9,059 nt of DNA, from the NCBI GenBank assembly GCA_021819985.1, contig JAKAEG010000115.1, forward strand, positions 1 through 9,059. The letters run 5' to 3'. The notes beneath the pieces were generated by a model, which was not told the origin of the DNA, made no database searches, and saw only the letters and a program-made list of their open reading frames with translations. Below, piece after piece: positions 1-6,145 of this stretch (the first letter of the stretch is position 1; every line of letters starts with the position of its first letter). Origin of the DNA: Nitrospirota bacterium. Lineage in GTDB: Bacteria > Nitrospirota > Thermodesulfovibrionia > Thermodesulfovibrionales > JdFR-88. Position numbers and translations under genes: made by a program.

Positions 1-567
1 CTTATCTCCCTTTTTCAGGTAAGCATATCCCAGATTGTATCTGGCGGTGGCATAATGGGAGCGCAGTTTGATCGCTTTTTCGAAGGCGGCTATTTCCTTT
101 CCGCTTTTCCCCAGTTTGCCATAGGCCGCGCCCAGGTTGTTATACGCCACTGCATAAGAGGGCATTAATTTAACTGCCTGCTCATAGGCCGCGGCGGCTT
201 GCCTGGGCTGGTTAATTGCGTCATAGGACATGCCCAGTTTCAAGTAAGTATAGCCTTCCGGGTCCAGTTTCGCGGCTTTTTTATAGGCCTCTGCGGCTTT
301 GCCGAACAGGCTGTTCTGGTAATAAAGATCGGCCATGTCGTACCAGGCTTCGGCATCGTCCGGCTTTTGCTGGAGATGCTGCTTAAGGGTCAGGAACTTG
401 TTCTGCCCCTGGTCCTGAATGACGTCCGGAGTTTTCGATGAAGGCTCTTTTTTACTGCAGGAAGACAGAACCGGCAGGGCGCAGGCAAACATGACAGCCA
501 TGATTGCCGCCGTTTCCATGGATCTGATGAAAGCAGATTTTTTTTGTTTTTTATCTTTTTGCCTCAT
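1..567 (-). CDS. TPR-repeat lipoprotein, 3' end outside window
   Basis: The first 189 codons are present and the frame is still open at the left edge, so the C-terminus is missing. The protein starts with a Lys-rich n-region, a hydrophobic stretch (about residues 17-36) and a lipobox LSS-C with the lipidated Cys at about 37, so it should be exported and anchored as a lipoprotein. After a short linker come consecutive tetratricopeptide repeats at about 72-105, 106-139, 140-173 and 174 onward, with the usual W/Y-x2-L/M/G-x2-Y and A-x3-Y/F-x2-A pattern (for example NNLGAAYGKLGKSGKEIAAF). TPRs are protein-interaction scaffolds, so no enzymatic role is implied. The start ATG at 567 lies 8 bp after the stop of the upstream FtsX-type permease, and the GGAAAGGGGAA stretch at the end of that gene can act as its ribosome binding site, so the two are probably one operon. 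A role supporting that transporter is inference only. Confidence 0.85.
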   Translation of the reverse strand, partial: MRQKDKKQKKSAFIRSMETAAIMAVMFACALPVLSSCSKKEPSSKTPDVIQDQGQNKFLTLKQHLQQKPDDAEAWYDMADLYYQNSLFGKAAEAYKKAAKLDPEGYTYLKLGMSYDAINQPRQAAAAYEQAVKLMPSYAVAYNNLGAAYGKLGKSGKEIAAFEKAIKLRSHYATARYNLGYAYLKKGDK

Positions 568-575
568 ATTTACTC

Positions 576-1784
576 TTATTCCCCTTTCCTTATAGCCTCA
601 TACGGTTCCATCCTGCTTGCCAGCGCCGCCGGTATAAGTGAGGCAAGGAGCCCTGTCAGAACGGAGAATACCACCGCGCCCGCCACAAGCTCCAGAAGGG
701 TTGACGTCGGGGGCAGCAGGTATGGCAATTTCAGGCTTTCAAGCAGCAGGTCCTTGAATGTATAAATAAGTGCAGAGCCGGCAGTCAGGCCTAAAATGCC
801 TCCAGGCAGGGATATCCAGACGGCCTCGTTTATTATCAGGCCGAATATGTGATGTTTTTTTGCTCCCATAGCCATCATAAGCCCAAGCTCCCGCTGTCTT
901 TCATTGACTATCATGTAAAACGCGAACCCCATCATTAAAAGCGCCAGTATCCAGATTATGAAGCTCGCGGCCACAATGCCCTTGAGGAGTCCTGAAAGCT
1001 GTTTTCTTACCGTGCTTACCACCTGATCTGAGGCGATGGCCTTTATGCCGGGTATCGCGTTTTCTATTTTTATGGCGACCCGGTCGGGTGAATACCCCTC
1101 GGCGGCCTTGACAAGGACAGCGGATATCTGGTTCCTTCCTATTGTAATAGGTTCCATGGCTTTGACCTTCGAAGCTTCGGCCATATTGTAAGCGGCATCC
1201 ATGGTCATGAAAACGGATTTATCAAAAAAGTTCATGCCGGTGGATTCCATTGTGCCCATCACTTTAAAAGACGTGCCATAAAAAGGAATGCTGTCCCCGA
1301 TAGCCACCGGCACCGCGCGGCCGATGATCACCTCATTGCCGGAAAGCGGTTTCCCCAGGTGGTTTGCAAGCCAGGGTGCGACGGTAAAATCAGTTTTCGG
1401 ATCGAATGCGACCAGAAAAGTATCCACATTGAAACAGCAGCTCAGGTTGGCTGGTTTTATAAAAAGCTGCGAGGACACGTCCTTTACGCCTTCCACTCTT
1501 TTGACCTTGTCCAGCACAGACCTGTCCATAAAAAAACTTTGGGGCTTTCCGGCCAGCAGGGCCGCACGGGCCTGGCTCTCGTATTTGTCCGGGACGACCA
1601 GCACGTCCGCTCCCAGTCTGTAAGTGCCTATCTTCAGGGCGTTTCTCATGCTGTAAATAAACAGGGTGGCTGAAAAAATGGTGCCGGTTACTACGGTCAC
1701 TGCAAGCAGCAGCAGGATACTTCTGATTACTTTTCTTCTTATGTTTTTTATGGCTAAAGAAACGATATTCAGTCTGGTTCCCAA
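576..1784 (-). CDS. FtsX/MacB-type ABC transporter permease
   Basis: This 402-aa inner-membrane permease has the MacB/FtsX topology: one N-terminal transmembrane helix (about 20-45), a large periplasmic domain (about 50-260) and three C-terminal helices (about 268-293, 318-342, 366-390). The cytoplasmic loop NERQRELGLMMAMGAKK (about 294-310) and the C-terminus MEPYEAIRKGE are typical of the family and contact the ATPase. No partner ATPase is next to it; the ATPase at 5304 belongs to an ABC-2 permease. Members of this family move lipoproteins, peptides or other substrates, or act as mechanotransmitters; the substrate here is unknown. The periplasmic domain has a vicinal Cys pair (C116-C117, LSCCFN). 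The start is a TTG at 1784 rather than an ATG: GAGGGG sits 7 nt upstream of it, while the ATG at 1789 is in another frame and stops after six codons. The gene lies downstream of a strong terminator, and I could not recognise a convincing promoter in 1785-1880. Confidence 0.87.
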   Translation of the reverse strand: MGTRLNIVSLAIKNIRRKVIRSILLLLAVTVVTGTIFSATLFIYSMRNALKIGTYRLGADVLVVPDKYESQARAALLAGKPQSFFMDRSVLDKVKRVEGVKDVSSQLFIKPANLSCCFNVDTFLVAFDPKTDFTVAPWLANHLGKPLSGNEVIIGRAVPVAIGDSIPFYGTSFKVMGTMESTGMNFFDKSVFMTMDAAYNMAEASKVKAMEPITIGRNQISAVLVKAAEGYSPDRVAIKIENAIPGIKAIASDQVVSTVRKQLSGLLKGIVAASFIIWILALLMMGFAFYMIVNERQRELGLMMAMGAKKHHIFGLIINEAVWISLPGGILGLTAGSALIYTFKDLLLESLKLPYLLPPTSTLLELVAGAVVFSVLTGLLASLIPAALASRMEPYEAIRKGE

Positions 1785-1880
1785 TTCATTTCCCCTCTGC
1801 GGCTTTTTTTTACGATCTCATCTTTTTGCGCCGCGCTCCATATTAAACGTCCCCCGTGATAGATCCGCGCTGCTTTGCGC

Positions 1881-1906
1881 AAAAAGGGGGGCGGAAATCC
1901 GCCCCC
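1881..1906 (-). terminator. Rho-independent terminator of the beta-propeller gene
   Basis: A perfect 8-bp GC stem (GGGGGCGG at 1887-1894 with CCGCCCCC at 1899-1906, loop of four) is followed on the minus strand by a run of five T (1885-1881). It lies about 40 bp past the TAG stop of the beta-propeller gene, in the correct orientation. It separates that gene from the FtsX-type permease, which is then transcribed by read-through or from an unrecognised promoter. Confidence 0.85.
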
Positions 1907-1947
1907 TCCTCTTTGCCCGAAAGATCTTTCTTTTTTGTTTTTCCAGC

Positions 1948-3009
1948 CTAGTACATTTTTGGTTTTTGTTTCATGCCCCAGGCCACGGTCAGGCCGCAAA
2001 GCAGCGGATCTCCGTTATCCATGCGCACTTTTATGCCATAATTGCCATGGCAGCTGTAACATACGGAGATCTTCTTCTGGACCTCATGGGTTTTGGCGTC
2101 CATCAGGATAAGACTGCTGTCCCGATGTCCGTAATCCCTTTCAGTCACCAGGGCCGTGTTCCCGTCGGGGCTGAAGACCACGTCGTGCACGCCCATTCCG
2201 GGCATCATGATATGGTCAATTATCTTGTTTGTCGCGGTGTCGATCACAACGATCTCCGGGGTGTGAGTGCCCGGCTTAAGTCCGGGGTCGAACTCGTTGC
2301 CGCTGGTTACCCAGAGCTGCTTTCCGTCAGGCGTCATTCTTATCTGGTGAAGGAAGGTCATCGAGTCATCATGTATTTTCTGGACAATCTTTTTTGTCTT
2401 CCAGTCGAGCACGTAAACGGTGCCGTCCGGCATCCCTGATACATATGCGTACTTGCGGTTTTTGGTCCATTGTATCCCGCAAACGCTTGCGCCAACAGGG
2501 ATCTTGTCGGCCAGCTTCATGGTTTTGTAATCGAATTCATAGACGTGCCCGTCGGCCATATCTTCAAAGTAGATGTGCTTTCCGCCGGGGCCGATGACCG
2601 CGTCGCAGAACTTGCTGCCAACTTTGACTTTTTTGGATTCCACCCCGGTTGCAAGGTCATATGTGACAACCGATCCGTCAAGCATGCCGACGTACAGTTT
2701 TTGCCCTATGAGAGCGCTTCCGTGAATGCCTCCCTGCCTCTTTACATCCTCGATGTGAAGGCCCGCCACGGTGCCTTCCATCTCGCTTCCTGGCTCGGTA
2801 ATGACAACCCTGTCGTCCTGGATATCGGTGGGTGATTTCATATCGGCCAGATTGATCATGGCCAGATGGCCACCGTGGCCCGCGATGAATGCGATGCCCG
2901 TCAGGTTGCTGTGTGAGGCCGCCTGGGCGGAAGTGGTGTGAGAGGTCGCAAGGTAATAGCCACTGCCCAGCAAAGCGAGCGCCGCCAAAATCAGTAAAAC
3001 TTTCTTCAT
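1948..3009 (-). CDS. Secreted YVTN-type beta-propeller with one c-type heme motif
   Basis: This 353-aa protein has an N-terminal signal peptide (MKKVLLILAALALLGSGYYL, then a cleavable-looking AQA-A at about 28-31), so it acts in the periplasm or is secreted. The body is a run of beta-propeller blades with signatures such as DGSVVTYDLATG, DGTVYVLDWKTKK, TPEIVVIDTATNKII and SPDGNTALVTE, as in the YVTN/cytochrome-d1-like propeller group. Near the C-terminus is one CxxCH heme-attachment motif (CYSCH, 317-321), with further Cys at 135, 177 and 338 and many His residues. NirF, NirS and methylamine-dehydrogenase-like proteins share the fold, but no specific match is claimed. An electron-transfer or metal/heme-binding role is inferred. 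The ATG at 3009 is preceded by GGGAGG about 6 nt upstream. The gene appears monocistronic, with a candidate promoter at 3167-3196 and a strong terminator at 1881-1906. Confidence 0.85.
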   Translation of the reverse strand: MKKVLLILAALALLGSGYYLATSHTTSAQAASHSNLTGIAFIAGHGGHLAMINLADMKSPTDIQDDRVVITEPGSEMEGTVAGLHIEDVKRQGGIHGSALIGQKLYVGMLDGSVVTYDLATGVESKKVKVGSKFCDAVIGPGGKHIYFEDMADGHVYEFDYKTMKLADKIPVGASVCGIQWTKNRKYAYVSGMPDGTVYVLDWKTKKIVQKIHDDSMTFLHQIRMTPDGKQLWVTSGNEFDPGLKPGTHTPEIVVIDTATNKIIDHIMMPGMGVHDVVFSPDGNTALVTERDYGHRDSSLILMDAKTHEVQKKISVCYSCHGNYGIKVRMDNGDPLLCGLTVAWGMKQKPKMY

Positions 3010-3166
3010 TGAATTCCTCCCTTTAATCTTTTCATTCCCTCTGGTTTTCCTTCCCCTATTTAGTAAAAACCTGTTACTGAAAAAATTTAAGCGCTTCCAC
3101 CTCCTTCCCTCATTTCAGAATGGCAAAAGCATATCGAGGACCAACTTTTTTGTTCAGCTTGGCTTA

Positions 3167-3196
3167 AATATATCGTGGGAAAATCGAGGTTTGCAA
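3167..3196 (-). promoter_or_regulatory. Candidate sigma70-type promoter for the beta-propeller gene
   Basis: TTGCAA (3196-3191) and TATATT (3172-3167) are 18 bp apart on the minus strand. It would give a leader of about 150 nt ahead of the ATG at 3009. The leader has an additional GGAGG-like stretch near 3100 with no start codon at usable spacing, so no leader peptide is called. Apart from this promoter, the neighbouring terminator and the gene's ribosome binding site, I see nothing else in 3010-3260. Confidence 0.4.
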
Positions 3197-3263
3197 CTTG
3201 AACTTACAATTACGAAAAGAATTCTTTATCGTGGATTAAAAAAAACTTATAGCGGAAATTGAA

Positions 3264-3284
3264 GGGGGCCGAAGCCCCCTTTTT
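3264..3284 (-). terminator. Terminator downstream of the YeeE/YedE gene, possibly bidirectional
   Basis: A 6-bp stem GGGGGC/GCCCCC (3264-3269 and 3274-3279) closes a loop that reads TTCG on the minus strand, the stable tetraloop common in bacterial terminators. It lies about 40 nt past the TAA at 3321. The T-tract is weak on the minus strand (TTCAATTT) and better on the plus strand (3280-3284), so it may work in both directions. A smaller ACCG/CGGT hairpin lies between it and the stop. Confidence 0.6.
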
Positions 3285-3320
3285 GAAAATGAGACCGCTT
3301 TAAAACGGTTTTTTTCCTGC

Positions 3321-4421
3321 TTAATCCCTCATCGGCTTAATGAATTTTATATAGACCATAGTCCAGTTGCCAAGCACGATGAAGATGGTTGCCACTATGC
3401 TGGATACCGCCAAGGTCGACACACCGGTCAACCCATGACCGATGTTTCAGCCACCGGCGGTGGCGGCCCCGAAGCCCATCATAAGGCTGCCGCCAAAGAC
3501 GGTCATAAGCTCCGCGGCCGTAGGCACCTTCAGCTTGAATTCCTTGAGCGCCTTCGAGCTGATATATGCGCCAAGCGGGACCATAAATATATAAATGGCG
3601 CTCCAGGTTATATTCAGCCCGAAGAAATTAAACATGGGGTAACTGGAGGCGCTGTTTCGCTGGATGACCGCCAGAAAGGCCTCTGAAAGCGGGCCGGTGA
3701 AAGAAATCCCTCTGGGCATACCGCCGTAAACTCCGGATGCCCACCAGGCGGCCACAACCAGAATGCCTATGAATGAGCCGGTCACCGCCCATTTGTAGCC
3801 CTTGGCAGTGCTTTTCTGGAAAGGTTTCCCCTTGATGACGAATATTCCCGCGACGACGGTGAAGACGGCTATTATTATCCACTTTGCCAGATGGCCTCCG
3901 CCAAAGAAGTCCGGAAGACTGATGCCATATATGGTGCTTCCGTCAGCGGCGGTCATGGTTACCTTGTAGCTTCTCAGGAATTCGTAAACGGGCCTAAGCA
4001 CGCCTTTTGTGGTTGTAATGATGCCCAGGCCGAACCCCAGCACCGCAACCAGAGACGATGTAAGGCCTTCGCCTACCCTGTAAAGAATGCCGCTGCCGCA
4101 TCCGCCGGCGAGCACTATCCCCAGGCCGAAGATGTATCCTCCCACTATATTGGCCACAGGGGCAAAGACCTGTCTTGCAAGGGTGAACGGGCCATATGCG
4201 TCGCCGCCAAGCCAATGCATGTCCTCCAGAAAGTTTGCGCCTACCATCGCAATGATCAGGGCAAAAATATATGCCCTGAACAGGGTCAGGTCATTTATGA
4301 AAATGACGTCCCTGAACGCCGTGTTCATGCAGTACCTTCCCCGCTGAAGCACGAAACCGAATGCAAGCCCGATAATCAGCGCCGTAAGCGCAATCATGAC
4401 ATTCCCCGGAAGCGGTTGCAT
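3321..4421 (-). CDS. YeeE/YedE-family sulfur-compound channel, selenoprotein (UGA read as Sec325)
   Basis: This is an integral membrane protein of the YeeE/YedE family (PF04143, COG2391), whose characterised members take up thiosulfate; other members are proposed selenium transporters. Read through the TGA at 3449-3447, the product is 366 aa. The family's three conserved cysteine sites are visible: C31 in QRGRYCMNTAFRD, C108 in LAGGCGSGILYRVGEG, and residue 325, where AGG-U-NIGHGLTG has TGA in place of the usual Cys codon. The 41 codons after the TGA complete the last membrane helix (about 333-353) and a short basic tail before TAA at 3323-3321. Stopping at the TGA would remove this helix and half of the signature. 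GAGGAGGG sits about 5 nt before the ATG at 4421. It has its own promoter (4482-4510) and a terminator (3264-3284). Whether the substrate is thiosulfate, another sulfur species or a selenium compound cannot be read from the sequence. The alternative is a Cys-to-stop mutation or sequencing error. Confidence 0.88.
3421..3449 (-). promoter_or_regulatory. Sec UGA codon and putative bacterial SECIS hairpin in the YeeE/YedE gene
   Basis: The UGA occupies 3449-3447. Starting 2 nt downstream, ACAUCGGUCA (3445-3436) pairs with UGACCGGUGU (3430-3421) over 10 bp with one G-U pair, closing a UGGGU loop at 3435-3431. Bacterial SECIS elements are stem-loops inside the coding region just after UGA, with G in the apical loop recognised by SelB; this fits in position and loop content, although the loop is closer to the UGA than in E. 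coli fdhF. The hairpin also encodes the conserved IGHGLTG residues. Confidence 0.65.
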
Positions 4422-4444
4422 TATCCCTCCTCATTGATTTGATT

Positions 4445-4461
4445 TGTCCCCAAAGGAGACA
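4445..4461 (-). other. Small hairpin in the YeeE/YedE 5' leader
   Basis: TGTCTCC and GGGGACA (minus strand, 4461-4455 and 4451-4445) can form a 7-bp stem with a TTT loop, about 10 nt before the ribosome binding site of the YeeE/YedE gene. There is no T-run behind it on that strand, so it is not a terminator there. It could affect translation, or it may be a weak plus-strand terminator (ATTTTTG follows on the plus strand). Confidence 0.3.
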
Positions 4462-4481
4462 TTTTTGTTTCAATGCGATTC

Positions 4482-4510
4482 ATCATAATCAATAAAAATC
4501 GAAATTTCAA
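4482..4510 (-). promoter_or_regulatory. Sigma70-type promoter of the YeeE/YedE gene
   Basis: TTGAAA (4510-4505) and TATGAT (4487-4482) are separated by exactly 17 bp on the minus strand, with five of six consensus bases in the -10 box and four of six in the -35 box. Transcription would start near 4475, giving a leader of about 55 nt. The promoter begins just after the ABC-2 permease stop (4513), so the channel gene can be expressed independently of the ABC operon. Confidence 0.65.
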
Positions 4511-4512
4511 TC

Positions 4513-5307
4513 TCATTCTCCAATTTTAGGTATGATGCCCGTAATAAGTGCTTTTTTGTAGACCCTCATGAAAAACCATATGGAAACGGAAATATACAGC
4601 ACATTGAGTCCGGAGGCGTATCCGAACTCCGCGGACGGAAAGGCCCCGCCTGATATGATCGCCCTCATGGCCTCAAAGACGTGGGAGGCGGGTATGAACA
4701 TGGCCACAACCCGCAGGACGTGGGGCAATATTTTTACCGGGTAGAAGACCGCCGAGAACGGCAGGAACAGAAAGGCCAAAGCCCATGCGAGGATCTCGGC
4801 CTCAAGCCCGTAGCGAAGTATGAGGGCTGTCGTAAAAATGCCGATCGCCCATCCCATCGCAACCAGGTTCAATACGAGCGGAAGCAGGTATATTCCAAGT
4901 TTGAAAATGCTGAATGAATAAAGCAGCCATCCCAGCGCCGACGTAACCGTAAAGGCCGCGATCACCTTGATCGCGCTTATCGCCATGAGAGAGGAAAGGT
5001 ATTCTGTCAATGTTACGGGCGCAACAAAGATATTTATAAGGTTTCTGGACCACATGTCCTCAAGAAAGGAGACCGATATCCCCTGTTCCGCCCTGAAAAG
5101 GACATCCCATAATATGAGCGCCCCTATGAAATAGGAGACGAACATCGGCATTTTTCCCAAGGTGGACCTCTGGAGATACACCGTTACGAATCCCCAGAGC
5201 AGCAGGTCCATGGTCGGCCAGTAAAAGGTCTCAAGCAGCCTGGTAAAGCTTCTTCTGTAAAGATATATCTGTCTCAGGCAGAGGGCCGCGATGTGCCGGG
5301 ATCTCAT
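4513..5307 (-). CDS. ABC-2 type transporter permease
   Basis: This 264-aa permease of the ABC-2 family has six predicted membrane helices (about 32-50, 56-72, 104-130, 138-163, 172-192 and 232-250). Family hallmarks are the FLEDMWSRNLINIFVAPVTLTEYL segment (about 81-103, split by the membrane boundary) and the FLPFSAVFYPVKILP stretch (about 181-195). ABC-2 exporters move drugs, polysaccharides, lipids or other compounds; the substrate here is unknown. The ATG overlaps the stop of the upstream ATPase gene as ATGA (5307-5304), which shows translational coupling and a shared complex. The gene ends in TGA with a second in-frame TGA two codons later, so this UGA is a true stop, unlike the two Sec codons in the window. 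Confidence 0.9.
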   Translation of the reverse strand: MRSRHIAALCLRQIYLYRRSFTRLLETFYWPTMDLLLWGFVTVYLQRSTLGKMPMFVSYFIGALILWDVLFRAEQGISVSFLEDMWSRNLINIFVAPVTLTEYLSSLMAISAIKVIAAFTVTSALGWLLYSFSIFKLGIYLLPLVLNLVAMGWAIGIFTTALILRYGLEAEILAWALAFLFLPFSAVFYPVKILPHVLRVVAMFIPASHVFEAMRAIISGGAFPSAEFGYASGLNVLYISVSIWFFMRVYKKALITGIIPKIGE

Positions 5308-6035
5308 TTTCGGCTTTCGATGACCTTGAAAAAAAGCTCTTCCAGATTTTTTACATCGTACCGCCCTATAAGCTCGGATGACGGGCCTTCCATCAGGGCC
5401 CTGCCAGCGTCAAGAAAAAGCACCCGGTCTGAGACCTCCTGCATTTCCCACAGGTTGTGAGATGTGTATATCACCGAAAGGCCTCTTTCGCGGCTGAGCC
5501 CGACCAGGAGCTGCCTGGTTTTTCTGGCGATCTCCGGGTCCAGACCCGCGGTTGGTTCATCAAGCAGAAGCACTTCCGGGTCGTTTATCATTGCTTTCGA
5601 GAGGCAAAGCCTCATCATCTGACCGGAAGACAGGGTTTTCGCCCGCTGGTTCTTTTTTTCATAAAGACCGAACATCTTTAAGACCTCGGCGCATTTTTGG
5701 GACGGCTCCCGGACCTCATACATAATTGCGTAGACCATCAGGTTTTCCCAGAGCGTCAATGTCTGGGGAAGAAAGACATAGTTCGAGGCGAAGTTCATCC
5801 GTCTGAGTATATCGGTCCGCGTCCCTGGAGTAAGCACCTTGCCGAAAATCCTGACAACTCCTTCGGTGGGCAAGATCAGTCCGAGGATGATATGGATCAG
5901 GGTTGTTTTTCCGGCGCCGTTTTGGCCAAGAATGCCAAGTATCTGTCCCCGCGAAAGGCTGAAGCTTACGTCTTTAAGAACATATATGCCGCGCTCGAAC
6001 GACTTGACAACGCCCTCGACCTCCATTATGTCCAT
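5304..6035 (-). CDS. ABC-2 transporter ATP-binding protein
   Basis: This cytoplasmic ATPase powers the ABC-2 permease encoded immediately downstream. With the ATG at 6035 it has 243 residues. All nucleotide-binding motifs are present: Walker A GQNGAGKTT (37-45), Q-loop LPQ (Gln 91), ABC signature LSSGQ (135-139), Walker B EVLLLDEP (154-161), D-loop GLD (164-166) and H-loop His 193 (TSH). The start is uncertain: the frame is open to a TTG at 6056 and there is another ATG at 6026, but no Shine-Dalgarno sequence precedes any of them. The ATG at 6035 is chosen because a -10-like TATCAT ends 6 nt before it, which would give a leaderless mRNA, and because the protein then begins as close relatives do, just before the first beta-strand. 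Two-gene ATPase plus ABC-2 permease units usually form homodimeric exporters. Confidence 0.9.
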   Translation of the reverse strand: MDIMEVEGVVKSFERGIYVLKDVSFSLSRGQILGILGQNGAGKTTLIHIILGLILPTEGVVRIFGKVLTPGTRTDILRRMNFASNYVFLPQTLTLWENLMVYAIMYEVREPSQKCAEVLKMFGLYEKKNQRAKTLSSGQMMRLCLSKAMINDPEVLLLDEPTAGLDPEIARKTRQLLVGLSRERGLSVIYTSHNLWEMQEVSDRVLFLDAGRALMEGPSSELIGRYDVKNLEELFFKVIESRK

Positions 6036-6041
6036 AAGTGA

Positions 6042-6070
6042 ATGATAATGGTACAAGCGGCAAGATACAA
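6042..6070 (-). promoter_or_regulatory. Candidate promoter giving a leaderless ABC ATPase transcript
   Basis: TTGTAT (6070-6065) and TATCAT (6047-6042) are 17 bp apart on the minus strand. The ATG at 6035 begins 7 nt after the -10 box, where transcription normally starts. This would explain the absence of a ribosome binding site. The -35 box matches consensus at only three of six positions. Confidence 0.4.
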
Positions 6071-6083
6071 GTAGCAGGGGGCA

Positions 6084-6121
6084 GGGCGGGGAAAGAGGGG
6101 GTTTGAAAATTTCCCCCGCCC
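6084..6121 (-). terminator. Hairpin, possible weak terminator after the peroxiredoxin gene
   Basis: On the minus strand, about 25 nt past the peroxiredoxin TAA, GGGCGGGG (6121-6114) can pair with CCCCGCCC (6091-6084). Alternatively GGGGG (6117-6113) can pair with the nearer CCCCC (6101-6097), followed by TCTTT. The two pairings exclude each other. There is no long T-run, so termination may be partial and the ABC genes downstream may receive read-through. Confidence 0.45.
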
Positions 6122-6145
6122 TGGGAGGAGTAGATTTCTATTTAC

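Noticed and set aside
1666..2439. 257-aa plus-strand open frame
   Set aside because: It lies antisense to the FtsX-type permease and the beta-propeller, crosses a terminator and has no family-like sequence.
3435..3686. Plus-strand 83-aa frame over the YeeE/YedE UGA
   Set aside because: It is antisense to conserved membrane segments, has low-complexity composition and no ribosome binding site.
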